Source: Trichobilharzia regenti
Lineage: Eukaryota; Platyhelminthes; Trematoda; Strigeidida; Schistosomatidae
Direction: 5' to 3'
Assembly (NCBI GenBank): GCA_944472135.2
Contig: OX235262.1
Span: forward strand, 43,079,804-43,143,803
DNA: 64,000 nt
In this document: piece after piece, positions 10,268-20,703 of the stretch
How positions within the stretch are numbered: position 1 is the first letter of the stretch
How the letters are laid out: each line of letters opens with the position of its first letter
Translations under genes and position numbers: made by a program
Notes under the pieces: generated by a model
Seen by the model: the letters and a program-made list of their open reading frames with translations, nothing else
Told to the model about the DNA's origin: nothing
Databases searched by the model: none

Positions 10268-13250
10268 AATTATTTTATTTATTTATTTAAACGCATAAAA
10301 AACTTGGTACAATATGGCACCAAGAAAGATGCGCCACACAATAATAATAAAACAACATAGATCAAAAAAAGGAAGGAAGGAGAAGAAAAAATATATATAA
10401 GTAGAGAACGGATAAAGAACTTCATCTGGAAGGAAAACAGTCATGCTTAACAAGTTCAAACAGTGTTCGTTAGCTATCATCGGGAAGGGAAGAAAGAAGG
10501 AAATCGCAACACATTCGCCACTGATTACGATTCTTGGCCATATCCGATAACGTTTCGAGCCATCGATTTGAGCTATCTCTCGGACCCCAACCAGGGAGTC
10601 GTGACACACCAACCGATGCTAATCTAGCACAAAAATCCTTCATCCCACGACGCCACGTCATGGACTGACCACCTCTCCGCCTTTTCCATCCCGTCCCAGG
10701 GCTAGCGAACAGAGACCTGTACGGAAGCCTCTGGGGTGACATTCGGAGCACATGTCCAAGCCACCGGAGCCGGTGTTTCCAGATGACGACATTCAATGAA
10801 TGGTGATCTCCACTGTGTTCAAACACACGCCGCCGAACCTCAGAATTACTCACGCGATGATGCCATCGAACGCAAGCAATCCTGCGGAGACAGCGGTGAT
10901 CGAACACGCAGAGTCGCCGCACATCCTCAGCTCGGAGAGGCCAGGTTTCACAGGCGTAGAGCAAGGCAGCCCGCACCGAAGCATTGTATACCCGACCTTT
11001 GACAGCCAGGCTAACGTCGCGACGGCGCCATAGGTGGCTCAAGTTGATGTATGCCACCCTAGCCTTCATTATACGGTTGGAAATCTCATCCGTCACCCCT
11101 CCGCCAGCACTCACACAACTACCCAGGTACACAAACTTATCAACAACTTCAAGCGGTTCACCCGCAAGAGTGAGTGCAGGTACAGGCTCCTGCCAATCTT
11201 GTAACAGTACTTTGCACTTAGACGGCGCAAAGCACATACCATACTTACAGACACTGATCGCCAACTGATTAAGTGCGATTTGGGCAGCCTGCATGCTATC
11301 GCACAGTAAGACGATATCGTCTGCATACTCGAGGTCGAAAAGTCTATCTCCAGGTAGCAGATCTACACCACCTTCACGCACATCCTTCAGAGCTGACTCC
11401 AGAATGTCATCGATGGCAAAGTTAAAGAGAAATGGAGAGATTGGGCAACCCTGTCTAACCCCACTGTTGGTTGGGAACAGTGGTGATAGTTGGTTGTATG
11501 CCCTCACTCTACCTGAGGTGTTTCTGTATAGGGCTTTCAGGATGTTAACAAATTTCTCAGGTACACCTCTCTCTAACAGACAGTTCCAGAGCACAGTTCT
11601 GTCCAACGAATCGAAGGCAGCCCTAATATCAAGAAACACAACGATCGTTGGCCTGCAATACGTGTGGCGGTGTTCCAACAACTGACGAAGGGTGAACACA
11701 TGATCAATGCATCCACGACCTGAACGAAACCCAGCCTGCTCTTCGCGAATCAATCCTTCACGTATTTTGCACAGTCTGCGAAGCAAGACAGCAGCCAATA
11801 TTTTAGACGCGACTGGTAACAGACTGATACCCCTATGATTGTCACACGAATTACGTCGACCCTTTTTAAAGATGGGGACGATAATGGCTTCGTTCCACAT
11901 TGATGGTACACTCTCTGTCTCCCACACCTTCCTGAACAACCCAGTTAGAGCCATTGTGAGAGTCTCGCCACCATCTTTAAAAAGAGCCGGGGGTAATTTG
12001 TCTGGGCCGGGCGCCTTATGGCGTTTCAGAACTTGGAGTTCCTTACGGACCTCCGCTTCGGTGGGTGGGTCGGTACTAACCGACCAAGGAGCACTCGGGC
12101 TAATGATAGTAGACACTGAAGCTGGTGGCCAGCTGAACTGCTTCCCGAAGTGCTCTGCCCAGCGTTCCAGGCGTCTTTTCAGGCTGGTAATTGGAGTGCC
12201 ATCTGCCTCACAGACCGTCTCGCTGACACCTTGTTTCTTGCTGCCGGTGGCTCGTATGAGTTGGAACAGCTTCCGACTGTTGCCAGATGCAGCAGCTGAC
12301 TCCATCTCACACGCACGTTCTGACCACCAGGCTTCGCGGTCCTTACGTAAACACTGTCTAATCTTGCGCGTGAGCGCCTTTCGCTGATTGTTGTATTCGC
12401 TGCCAGCCGGAATGGACCGGCGTTCATCCATGAGTTGCAAGGAACTCGCAGAAACCCAGTGGTTGTTAGCGGAGCATTCTTTCAAGCCGCAAGCGGCTAC
12501 ACTCGCCTTTTGCATGGCACCTTGCACATGAAGCCAATGTTCATCTATACTACTTGGGGGGTTGCTGGCAAGCATTGTTTTTTCAAAGATTTCAAAGAAA
12601 AAAAAAGTAGCAGGTGCTACTAGTTTGCTCACATCAACGCTTAGACGACGGCTTTTACGAACCCCACCAAATCGCAAGACGAACTTGGCACACACTAACG
12701 CATGATCGGAGTCCAGGCATGTGCTCCAGAAGGAGCGACAGTCTTGTATGCATCCTCGCCACCGGAAACTGACCGCGATATGATCAATCTGAGTCCAAGC
12801 TTGCTTCGCAGAGGGAGGACGCCAGGTAGCGCTACGGCGATGGCTGTGCCGGAAGTTGGTGCTAGCTAGAAATAGGTTGTGATCCGCGCAAAGCTGCAGA
12901 AGACGGTCCCCATTATCTGACCTGCGACCATGTAGTCCCCACTGACCACCTAGACGATTCTCCTCTGAGCTTAGACGCCCCACCTGTGCATTCAAGTCCC
13001 CAGCCAGCACTACGATATCCCTCCGACCCGCCTGTTTCAAGAGATCGCTCAGTTGGTAGTAAAACTCATCCTTCATTGCATCCGGGCTGCAATCCGTCGG
13101 TGCATAGGCAGAGACAACAAATAGACACCGCCTATCTGGCCTACTACTCTTTACTTTCGTATAACCTTCCAGCCTCACAGCACATAAACAAATTTGTGCC
13201 ATACATACTGCCTTCGGGACTATATTGGAATGCATATGGTTGAAAATATT
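10268..13250 (-). mobile_element. RTE-clade LINE (SR2-like), 5' truncated
   Basis: One long frame is followed on the minus strand by a short 3' UTR with a GTACCAAG tail and an (AAAT)n end at 10271-10290, typical of RTE elements. The 5' boundary near 13250 cuts the endonuclease, so its N-terminal part is lost. GC content is clearly higher than in the neighbourhood, suggesting a relatively young insertion. Confidence 0.8.
10470..13235 (-). CDS. RTE endonuclease/reverse transcriptase, open 921-codon frame
   Basis: Retrotransposon polyprotein. Residues 1-200 are the C-terminal part of an APE endonuclease (VVLAGDLNAQVG, QIDHIAVS, DSDHALVCAKF). RT spans about 380-660: APGPDKLPPALF, IVVFLDIRAAFDSLDR, GVRQGCPISPFLFNF and the catalytic LEYADDIVLL. 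A C-terminal region has VYLGSC, LRWLGHVLRM and LPGWGPRDS. The AFDSLDR and GVRQGCPISPF boxes are diagnostic of RTE. The ATG at 13235 is simply the first Met after the truncation. A poly-T run near 12600 adds a short Phe stretch between EN and RT without breaking the frame. It cannot retrotranspose alone because the endonuclease N-terminus is missing. Confidence 0.85.
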   Translation of the reverse strand: MHSNIVPKAVCMAQICLCAVRLEGYTKVKSSRPDRRCLFVVSAYAPTDCSPDAMKDEFYYQLSDLLKQAGRRDIVVLAGDLNAQVGRLSSEENRLGGQWGLHGRRSDNGDRLLQLCADHNLFLASTNFRHSHRRSATWRPPSAKQAWTQIDHIAVSFRWRGCIQDCRSFWSTCLDSDHALVCAKFVLRFGGVRKSRRLSVDVSKLVAPATFFFFEIFEKTMLASNPPSSIDEHWLHVQGAMQKASVAACGLKECSANNHWVSASSLQLMDERRSIPAGSEYNNQRKALTRKIRQCLRKDREAWWSERACEMESAAASGNSRKLFQLIRATGSKKQGVSETVCEADGTPITSLKRRLERWAEHFGKQFSWPPASVSTIISPSAPWSVSTDPPTEAEVRKELQVLKRHKAPGPDKLPPALFKDGGETLTMALTGLFRKVWETESVPSMWNEAIIVPIFKKGRRNSCDNHRGISLLPVASKILAAVLLRRLCKIREGLIREEQAGFRSGRGCIDHVFTLRQLLEHRHTYCRPTIVVFLDIRAAFDSLDRTVLWNCLLERGVPEKFVNILKALYRNTSGRVRAYNQLSPLFPTNSGVRQGCPISPFLFNFAIDDILESALKDVREGGVDLLPGDRLFDLEYADDIVLLCDSMQAAQIALNQLAISVCKYGMCFAPSKCKVLLQDWQEPVPALTLAGEPLEVVDKFVYLGSCVSAGGGVTDEISNRIMKARVAYINLSHLWRRRDVSLAVKGRVYNASVRAALLYACETWPLRAEDVRRLCVFDHRCLRRIACVRWHHRVSNSEVRRRVFEHSGDHHSLNVVIWKHRLRWLGHVLRMSPQRLPYRSLFASPGTGWKRRRGGQSMTWRRGMKDFCARLASVGVSRLPGWGPRDSSNRWLETLSDMAKNRNQWRMCCDFLLSSLPDDS

Positions 13251-13487
13251 TCAGATGTTGTTAATAACAGCATCCGATAAAGATTTGATGTATTACAGGG
13301 TGAAATTAATTTAGCGTTTAATCAAGAAATGATGTTTGTCCTGCGAAACCAGCTTTTACAACTTGCATATTTCTATGTAATTTGCGACGGATTTGTGTAT
13401 AAACGAACTACACTTTCATATTACCAAGTGAAATCATCACATAAGTGCTCATCAGAAATCGAAAAAATGTCCATTGTACAGGCATTT

Positions 13488-13489
<2 letters not shown>

Positions 13490-13558
<69 letters not shown>
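13490..13558. repeat. (TA)n microsatellite
   Basis: About 34 uninterrupted TA units. Frames of alternating Tyr and Ile on both strands here are artefacts of the repeat. The flanks (13.25-14.08 kb) are AT-rich with no gene or recognisable repeat. Confidence 0.95.
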
Positions 13559-13563
<5 letters not shown>

Positions 13564-14079
13564 AGGTATTCGTAAGATTTCCAAGGATGCAACCATCATG
13601 ATTATCAGAATACCACATAAAAAATTTTAGGGTAGTTTAGGGGCAGGTAAATGTAAATATATACTTAACTTGAAGAAAATAGAAAAAATTTTGGAGATGC
13701 AAGAGAAAAAACCAAGATCTTCGGGACTCATTTATTCGCCTTAAACTGTTTCTACCTATGACTCAAACTGAAGCAGCAATAACTTTACACATCGCTTACA
13801 ATTACGTAAAATTGTCTTAATACACTTCTGCCTGATGTGAGACATTTACTTACTAGTACTGACAGTATTTCGCTTATCAATATTAGAGATTCATCGTCAG
13901 CATGCCGAAATACGCGTTGGAATACAGGAGATAAAAACCACAAAGATACTTTCCAGTGAAATGTGACAAAATGCATGCATATAACGAGAAAAGTTATGAC
14001 AAACTAAGTAATTTGGAAAATTATAGTCACCTATGTAGCGGCCAAACCAAAAGTCTGCTCACTGTTCAACCTTCCAATA

Positions 14080-14330
14080 TCCAAGATCGTTTTTACGAGC
14101 TAGTATAAACCAATTTGATTTCTTTGTGCTCACTTCTTGATTGTAAGGTATAGGTTCCTGATCTTCGGTAAACTTTTGCATAGCTTGTCCCGCCACTCGA
14201 CTGTCGTAGCTTTGGTTGACTTCAAAGGGATTTATTATATGTGGTTTGTAGAGTGAGGTGTGTTAAAACTGTTACTACTGTGATTGGAGTTGATCCTTTC
14301 GTCAGTTAGTCCTTCGGTATCGTCGACAAG
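14080..14330 (+). repeat. Diverged direct repeat, unit 1
   Basis: Begins GTTTTTACGAGCTAG and continues through CACTTCTTGATTGTAAGGT, CTGATCTTCGGTAAACTTTT and a GGTTGACTTCAAAGGGA block. The same blocks recur in the same order and orientation at 15474-15730. It could be an unknown non-autonomous element. Confidence 0.5.
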
Positions 14331-14459
14331 AGAAAAGAGATAGTAATAATAATAATAGTAATAATAATAGATATTATTAGTGAAGTTATTCAGACTAAGA
14401 GACAGAAACGGTAATAGGAAACGTAACAACAGTCAGCTCATTAAGTTTGAAGAATAATA

Positions 14460-15221
14460 TATATATCGGTAATAATAATAATAGTAATTATAATATTAAT
14501 AAGTTGTCAGGAGAATAAGACGGGAGAGAATGTAAAGAAGTAAAATGACGAGTTTAATTATCTACCCTGATTGGTATATGCGATTTTAAGGAGATAGGCC
14601 ATTTGGATGCAGTCCTTGTATCGCTGCATGGTTGTCCAGCCTTCGCTTAAAGGCGTCCAAAGACGGTGCCATAGCTACATCTGCCGGCAAGGAATTCCAG
14701 GTACGGCAAACCCGCAGTGGAAAGAAGTGGGAGCGCACCCGGGTCCTTGCCCTCTGGTGAGCTATCCTTCTGGGATTTCCACGTGGGAGCCTATACCTAC
14801 TCAATGGCAGAACACCTTTGTTATGGTGATTCTGATCATTTGTTATTTTGTAGGCAGTAATCAAATCCCCCCTAACCCGACGGTAACTAAGTGTGAACAG
14901 GCCTAATTTCTTCAGCCTTTCATCATATGGTTTGTTTCGGAGACCAACCACTCCTTTCGTTGCCCGCCGTTGGACTCTTTCCAAGAGGTTGGCGTCTCTT
15001 CTCAGCATTGGGGGTGCAATAATATTATGCACCTCAAGGTGTGGCCTGACGTATGTTTTGTACAACATTAGAAAGAGCTCAGGAGTGAGTGCACCTAACT
15101 GTCTATGCGTAAAGTGTATGACCGCATATGCCCTCGCTACATCCCCTGTGTAATTTACGCTTGTGTCCATTTTTTCCGTTAGAACTAGACCTAAGTCGCG
15201 TTCCGACGTTGTGCAGGGCAA
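14460..15221 (-). pseudogene. LINE reverse transcriptase C-terminus (5' truncated)
   Basis: The minus-strand frame 15221-14586 gives 211 residues of a CR1/Jockey-type RT C-terminus: ERDLGLVLTEKMDTSVNY, YKTYVRPHLEV, LERVQRRATKGVVGLRNK, YDERLKKLGLFTLSYRRVRG and a terminal RTWNSLPADV block. The catalytic domain is missing. A 3' UTR of about 120 bp ends in ATT/AAT-rich repeats (14340-14500). The insertion lies between the two direct repeat units. Confidence 0.75.
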
Positions 15222-15279
15222 GCTTTCATTGCACAGGGTGTAACTTGCATTCTGCAGTCTACAGGCGCGCAGAAATCAG

Positions 15280-15440
15280 AGGACTCTCGCCGACCATGCA
15301 CATGGTCCGGGGTTCGAGCCCACGCCGAAGCATACCATATATCTATGGTCGGCCTGCGAAATTCGGGATACCGATATCCACGCTGAAAATTCCATACTTG
15401 TGCCAAAAAATGCGGTAAGGAATCAAGCTGTAATCAAAAG
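15280..15440 (+). mobile_element. tRNA-derived SINE, 5' truncated copy
   Basis: Shares with the SINE at 19068-19249 the tRNA second half (GGGGTTCGAGCCCACGCCG, the B box), the middle part and the 3' tail from CGCTGAAAAT (15381) to AATCAAGCTGTAATC (15435). The A-box half is absent, so it cannot be transcribed by pol III from its own promoter. Confidence 0.8.
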
Positions 15441-15473
15441 TACAAATGAAAAATAAGATAAAAAATATCAAAT

Positions 15474-15730
15474 ACCGTTTTTACGAGCTAGAGTAAACCT
15501 TCCTTTTATACGCTTCTTAGTTGTACAGTAAAGGCTACTGATCTTAAGCAAAAGTCTGAATATTTTGCGCGTTACTTGACTGCCGTAATTTCGGTTATCT
15601 TCAAGGGGAGAAGTGAAAGTACTGGTTATGTTTCGTCTGTGGGATAAGGTGAGTTGAAATCACATCTCTGTTGTGAGCATAAATTGTACTTTCACCCGTT
15701 AGTCATCCAATGTAGTGGACGGGAGGGATT
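15474..15730 (+). repeat. Diverged direct repeat, unit 2
   Basis: Second copy of the unit at 14080-14330, roughly two thirds identical by eye. It starts CCGTTTTTACGAGCTAG right after the SINE tail. The following 15.73-16.44 kb shows no gene. Confidence 0.5.
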
Positions 15731-16439
15731 CCAGTTTCAGATGTCAGACTTATCGATTGAGGACAGAAGCCTCTGTTAATATGTTTCTGATAAATATACG
15801 TGCCTGTCCAAACCCTTCTTGTATGAGTCATTTGAAGGGGCTTACACTACCTCTTTAGGGAATTGGTCCCAGAAGTTTGTGACTTGGCATGAGAACCAGT
15901 ACTTTACAGCCAAACATTTGAATTCTCTCGTTGTGTGTTCTGAGGTGTCCGTATCTGGTGGTGTCATTATCTAGAAATTAAAACATTCCAATGAAACTTC
16001 CTCTCTGTCTACTACGATATGAGGTGAAAAGATTCAAACTCTCTAGTGTTTCGTCATATGACAAATTGGTCGTTACCAAGAATATACGCGTTACTTTTTG
16101 TCGAACCCTTTATGGAATGTGTCAGCTGGGCAGCCTGGTTTCAGTTTTCTAGTTCTGGCCTCACTAAGAGTATATATGAAGAAGTAAACACATTGTTGCT
16201 GACTCTAGTAAGCACCCCGCGTATCGCCCATAGTCACCTGGAGCTCCTAGCTGGCAATGTCCTGTACTTTTTAAGTCGTGACTTATTATGACACTTAAAT
16301 CCATATGAGTTTGAACTGGTGGGAATGTTATTCCCCTTAGTTCATATCAGCTGACCTTTGCGTGTCCAATTTGCTTGGTAGCTGATTTCGTTACGTTGAC
16401 TGGGAGCCTCCGTTCGCTGTGCCTTCCTTGAATACACAT

Positions 16440-17760
16440 CTGCATTTGACTCTGCTCCCAGGTCTCTCTTGCTAGGTAAGCTTGCTGCAACGCAGGCTGA
16501 GAGGTGGACAAATAAGTGGTTGCATTCCTATTTTTCTGATAGGAAGCAGTTCACCGTCTACAATGGAAAGTCCTCCACCACCTCACTTACTTTAGCTGGT
16601 GTTCCTCAAGGTGCTGTTCTTTCTCCCTTTCTGTTTTCGTTTTTCTTACATGACTTGCCTCATTCTGATGTAGCCACTTTTGTTAAGTATGCTGATGACC
16701 TCCCTGTTTCTATGCCTGTCAACTTTTAGCCAGATTGTTCCAAATTAAATAACTTTCTGTCGGAAATTAGTCAGTGGTCCTCTTCAAACGGACTTAAGCT
16801 TAATCCGTCTCAATGTCAGGTAGTCAATTTCACTTTCAGACGTAAATGTGACCTACAACAACTAGTTAGCTCACATAGCCCCACTATCATTGACGGCATA
16901 GAGGTTGAAAATACTTCTAATGTCTAGTACCTTGGGCTGAGTTTCTCCACCGATCTTTCCTGGTCTTCCCACATCTTGCTAGTTACTAGAAAGATGTTTC
17001 GCTTAACGTGCTACATTAGGAAATTTAGGCAGTCTGGCATAAAGCAGTCTTTGCTTTCTCAGTTTGTCAATTCTTGTATTCTACACATCCCCCTTTACTG
17101 CTCCCCATTAATCTTTCCTGGACTACTTAAGAAAGACTGTGCTTTGCTGAAAAGGGCACTAAAAGCCGTTAGTAGGGAGGGCAAGTGGGATATCGTTAAA
17201 CAAACTGGTTAACACTATTGTGGATAGACATATAATGTCATATAAGAAACTAGCGAATACTATATTGTCAGACCCCGAGCATCCTCTCTATACCCAGCTG
17301 TCTCCTTGCATTTCATCTGGTAGAACTAGAAGCAGCTATAGACGGCTTTATGCTAGGACCACCAAATGCAAAATCTCCACAATACCATATCTAGCACAGC
17401 CGTTATGTGATGAGAAATCCGTTAGGTATGACACGATAAACTTACTGTGGCACTCTAACAAATAGTCCCATTAGTTTTTGTTTTCCTTTCTTCGTTACTA
17501 TTACACTGTTGTTCTCATCTTCTATCACACATCAACTTTATATTTCATATCCTGTGGTGCATTGTTTGAAATGTAAACGCTACGCTGTTTTTTTATCTTT
17601 CATTCTTTTTTGGCGTTGGTTTTATTTATTTTTTTGTTTTTGATTTTAAAAATCTTATAAAATTTATGAGGTAATTAGATGCAATATTGTAATGCACGCT
17701 GAAAATTTCATACCTGTACCACAAATACTGTTTGGAATAAAGCTGTTATTATTATTATTA
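16440..17760 (+). pseudogene. LINE-E: 3' half of a CR1/Jockey-type element
   Basis: The frame at 16469-16729 carries an RT block: WLHSYFSDRKQFTVYNG, VPQGAVLSPFLF and VKYADDL. After a stop at 16729 the frame continues in pieces (LKLNPSQCQ, YLGLSFSTDLSWSSHI) to 16976-17212 and 17220-17465, ending HSNK. The 3' UTR ends CGCTGAAAATTTCATACCTG ... GGAATAAAGCTGTTATT with (ATT)n at 17697-17760. This tail is shared with the window's tRNA-derived SINE, so LINE-E or a relative is the likely SINE mobiliser. Stops make this copy dead. Confidence 0.75.
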
Positions 17761-17999
17761 GATATATGGACGAAATGGAGGTGTAGGTGGAATGTGGAGT
17801 TTTACCGCAACACGTAACAAGTCATTTATTAAAATTAGCGAATGGAATGTGCTCGAATAACTGAACCACGTTTAATAAGCATTATTCCAAACTTCTTACT
17901 TTTCTATGTAGTTAAGAAATCGGAACCACTTTATTATTATATCATTATTCTCTTGGGTTTTGAGTGAAGCATTCTGCTTAAAAAGCATATCTCTTTATT

Positions 18000-18400
18000 T
18001 TGTCCATTTCTCGGAAGACGTATTCAGTTGCCTCAAAGAATCACCCTAAGAAAGCATCCTCTCTCTTGCCGTAAAATTTGTCAGACATGTGAGGTTTCCT
18101 CGGAAGCTGTGGTGTGCTCTGGACAAGAAGTTGCTTTTCCCAGATATGTCGTGACAGACTTATTGATGATTCTCTCGGGTATCTAGATTAGGGTACTGGT
18201 GAGACTGATGGGCCTGCAGATTGAAGGACAGTGTCCTTTTCCTTCCATGTAAATTGGGGTTACTATGGGGCTCCTCCAACCAAACGGTAACACTCCGTTG
18301 AAGAGGCGTGTCTTGAAGATCGTCCAAAACTACTTCTGGTTTGTGTCCTTCAATTTTGTGCTAGATGCACTTTGAACTTAACTCTTCCTTAAGTAGAAAT
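18000..18400 (-). pseudogene. LINE reverse transcriptase N-terminal fragment
   Basis: On the minus strand, a GVLPFGWRSPIVTPIY block followed by a RPISLTS block and an IINKSVTTYL block gives the order of the RT finger region, with stops. It is too degenerate to place in a family. The stretch 17.76-18.0 kb shows nothing. Confidence 0.45.
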
Positions 18401-18439
18401 CTTCCTAGTGGTGGTCTATAAAATATACCCCTAAATCCA

Positions 18440-18800
18440 GACTCCAATAATTCTACAAACCTAACTATCGACAAAATCCGAACCTCTAAATGGATAGGCT
18501 TCGTTGGATGTATTCATAGAGCGCATGACAGCCCCAAAACGACTATTAAGGCCATTGAAGAAATACTAGAGTGTGCGCCTACGCTCAAATTTGACTACAA
18601 AGTGGTCAGTGGCGATTTAAAATTCCACGAAGTGAACCTGGAAAACTGTACAAGACATAGAATCCACCACGGGCTCCTGGAAGCCATAGACGTAGAAGGC
18701 CGGAAGCAGTGCGTTCGCCTCCCAAAAAACACAACAATATTATAGACTTCATCCTCTGTCACAAAATGGCGCCGATCTCAATGGAGAAGGTGGATACACT
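18440..18800 (+). pseudogene. LINE endonuclease fragment
   Basis: Plus-strand frames give IGFVGCIHRAHDSPKT and YKVVSGDLKFHEVNLEN, equivalent to the IGCVYRAPS and KIIAGDFNLPEVNW blocks of the CR1-A endonuclease. The key Asn of the GDFN box is replaced by Lys and stops follow. It is an old fragment immediately left of LTR element L1. Confidence 0.5.
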
Positions 18801-18826
18801 TGAAAACAAGAACCAAAATATGCTGT

Positions 18827-19406
18827 TGTCAGTCAAGTCTCATAAACCGTTAATGACCAGCTCTTGCTACGCTGGGCCTCGCGCTGTCCCTCGAAGATTT
18901 TCAGAAACGCTTTGTATTAACCGACGCAAAAACCAAAACACTGTTTCGCGACTCAAGAATCCTTTATTCTAACGCCAACATATAACCAGCAATACTGCTT
19001 TTACAGAGTAAGGTCTAAGAACAAATATTATAATAATGTTATATATTATATATATATTATATAATATGTGCGTCGGTGGCACAATGGTTAGGACTCTCGC
19101 CGACCATGCACATGGTCCGGGGTTCGAGCCCACGCCGACGCACACCATATATCTATGGTCGGCCTGCGAATTTTGGGCTACCGATATCCGCGCTGAAAAT
19201 ACCATACTTGTACCAAAAATACGGTAAGGAATCAAGCTGTAATCAAAAATAAATCACGATATTACTTCTGACAGTTTTTCAATCCTCCCTCTCAACAGCG
19301 ACCGAAGTGACGATGACTGTCAGATTGATGACCCGCGAAAATTATGGGGAAGTTGGGTTTGAGCAAAAACCATGAACTGATCGTTCAATCTTCAACTACA
19401 TTGACA
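18827..19406 (-). repeat. L1 LTR, interrupted by a SINE
   Basis: Reversed LTR starting TGTCAGTCAAG and ending CTACATTGACA on the plus strand, aligned with the LTRs of L2-L6. An AT-rich run and a tRNA-derived SINE lie inside (about 19039-19249). The short PPT-like CCGGGGAG (reversed) follows at 19407. Confidence 0.85.
19068..19249 (+). mobile_element. tRNA-derived SINE, full copy
   Basis: The head 19068-19142 folds as a tRNA: GTGCGTCGG pairs with CCGACGCAC at the ends, TGGCACAATGGTTAGGACTC is the A box/D arm and GGGGTTCGAGCCC the B box/T arm. The D-arm sequence resembles tRNA-Glu or Gln. A body and a 3' tail (19191-19245) follow. About 44 of 54 tail positions match the LINE-E tail at 17697-17750 by eye. 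It would be transcribed by pol III and copied by the LINE machinery. Confidence 0.85.
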
Positions 19407-20114
19407 CTCCCCGGCAAAAAACGGATCCATCCCTTTTTTCCATCACGACCAATGCACGTTGACTTAGATGCAATTGAGAGAACCTGAGCCACACGGACAA
19501 AGCTGAAATGGAAAACAAACAGAAAAGCCAACACACCACAGGCATACACAGAGCACAATCTCACTCATCGACGACGACCTACGCCTTCTAGTTAAAAGCA
19601 TCCTCTTGACATCTTGCAACGAAATCGCCACTTTCTAGAATGAATCTTGCAGAACCCAACGTGACCATAGCACCACCTCATGATACACTTCACACATCCT
19701 ATTACCTATTCACCACCAATTACCACTGCAATCGCTTGTCAATCATTCCGCCTTAGTTCTTAGTAACGGTAACGTATACTAGACTCAGTCGTCTACACTC
19801 ATGATTCCCAGCGTGTGGGACCACAGCTAATCGTTACCTCCGTGTGTATGTCATTCTCGGCAATAGCCTCCCCGGCGTACACGACCCATCTGCTGTCTTT
19901 AACATCAATCAGTTCATTCACGGATGTAGAAGACTCGAAACAACTTCAGAAGTAATCACGACGAACAATTTAACAAAATTATGCAATAAAAACAAGATAC
20001 GAAAACAACGATTAAATGCAGTGAATCCAAAAAACACCAATCGATATGACACACCACACGTATATACAAACAGTGCACATAATCCCGTAGATCACGTCTA
20101 GATGTAATTCCCTT

Positions 20115-20542
20115 GAAGAATTGCAGGACTTACACCAGTACGCCTGCAACCCTTCTCAGGTTCTCGATTGTAAGTTGGAGAATGTCCGGACACAAACAAT
20201 ATTAATCAACAATTACAATAATTGGAACCTACACAAATATTTAACACCAACATATGTACAATCAATACATAAAATGTTGTGGATTCTGCCATGACGAACT
20301 ACCATTGAAGAACAGTAGGACTTACAGCAGTACGCCTACATTCCTTCTCAGGTTGACGATACAAGTGGAAGACGTCCGGACACAAACAAAATCAACCAAC
20401 AGATAGATGAGAGATGATACTAATTCAGTGTATACCACATGAACATATGTACAAAAGCACACACCAAGCACGTCGGGCTGCTCATTGATGCGCTACCCTT
20501 TGAAGAATAATAGGACTTACGGTAGTGCGCCTAAAACCCTTC
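20115..20542 (-). repeat. L1 3' UTR hairpin triplet
   Basis: Three 41-nt hairpin units at 20115-20155, 20307-20347 and 20502-20542, about 193-195 nt apart. They match the units of L4 and L5. The 20502 unit is the most decayed (stem mismatches). Confidence 0.7.
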
Positions 20543-20703
20543 TCAGTTTGATGCCCTTAAGTTGGAAAATTGTCGCAGAGTTCATTTGCTGACTTCCTTC
20601 TATCATCATTCCTATACGGCGGTACGTTCGAAATTGGTGACATTTTTGCACGTGTTTGCTCTGAAATTTATTTACTGCTTATTGTCTTATAATTCTTGAA
20701 ATT

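Larger units (their letters stand above)
18827..20605 (-). mobile_element. LTR element L1, 3' part only, reversed
   Basis: Contains one reversed LTR (18827-19406), the 3' UTR with three hairpin repeats, and only the last codons of the Gag frame (to 20605). The 5' LTR and nearly all of Gag are absent. The 5' UTR of CR1-A copy 1 begins within a few bases of the break. The missing part is not found beyond that LINE, so simple insertion of CR1-A into L1 does not explain the break. Confidence 0.8.

Noticed and set aside
13329..13630. Open frames of repeated Tyr-Ile on both strands
   Set aside because: They are translations of the (TA)n microsatellite with short random flanks.
19068..19142. Functional tRNA gene
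   Set aside because: The end pairing is longer than a normal acceptor stem, the anticodon arm is distorted, and it is fused to a SINE body and LINE tail.
20612..20612. CR1-A copy 1 inserted into L1
   Set aside because: The rest of L1 is not found after the LINE, so the contact is a break or rearrangement, not a clean nested insertion.
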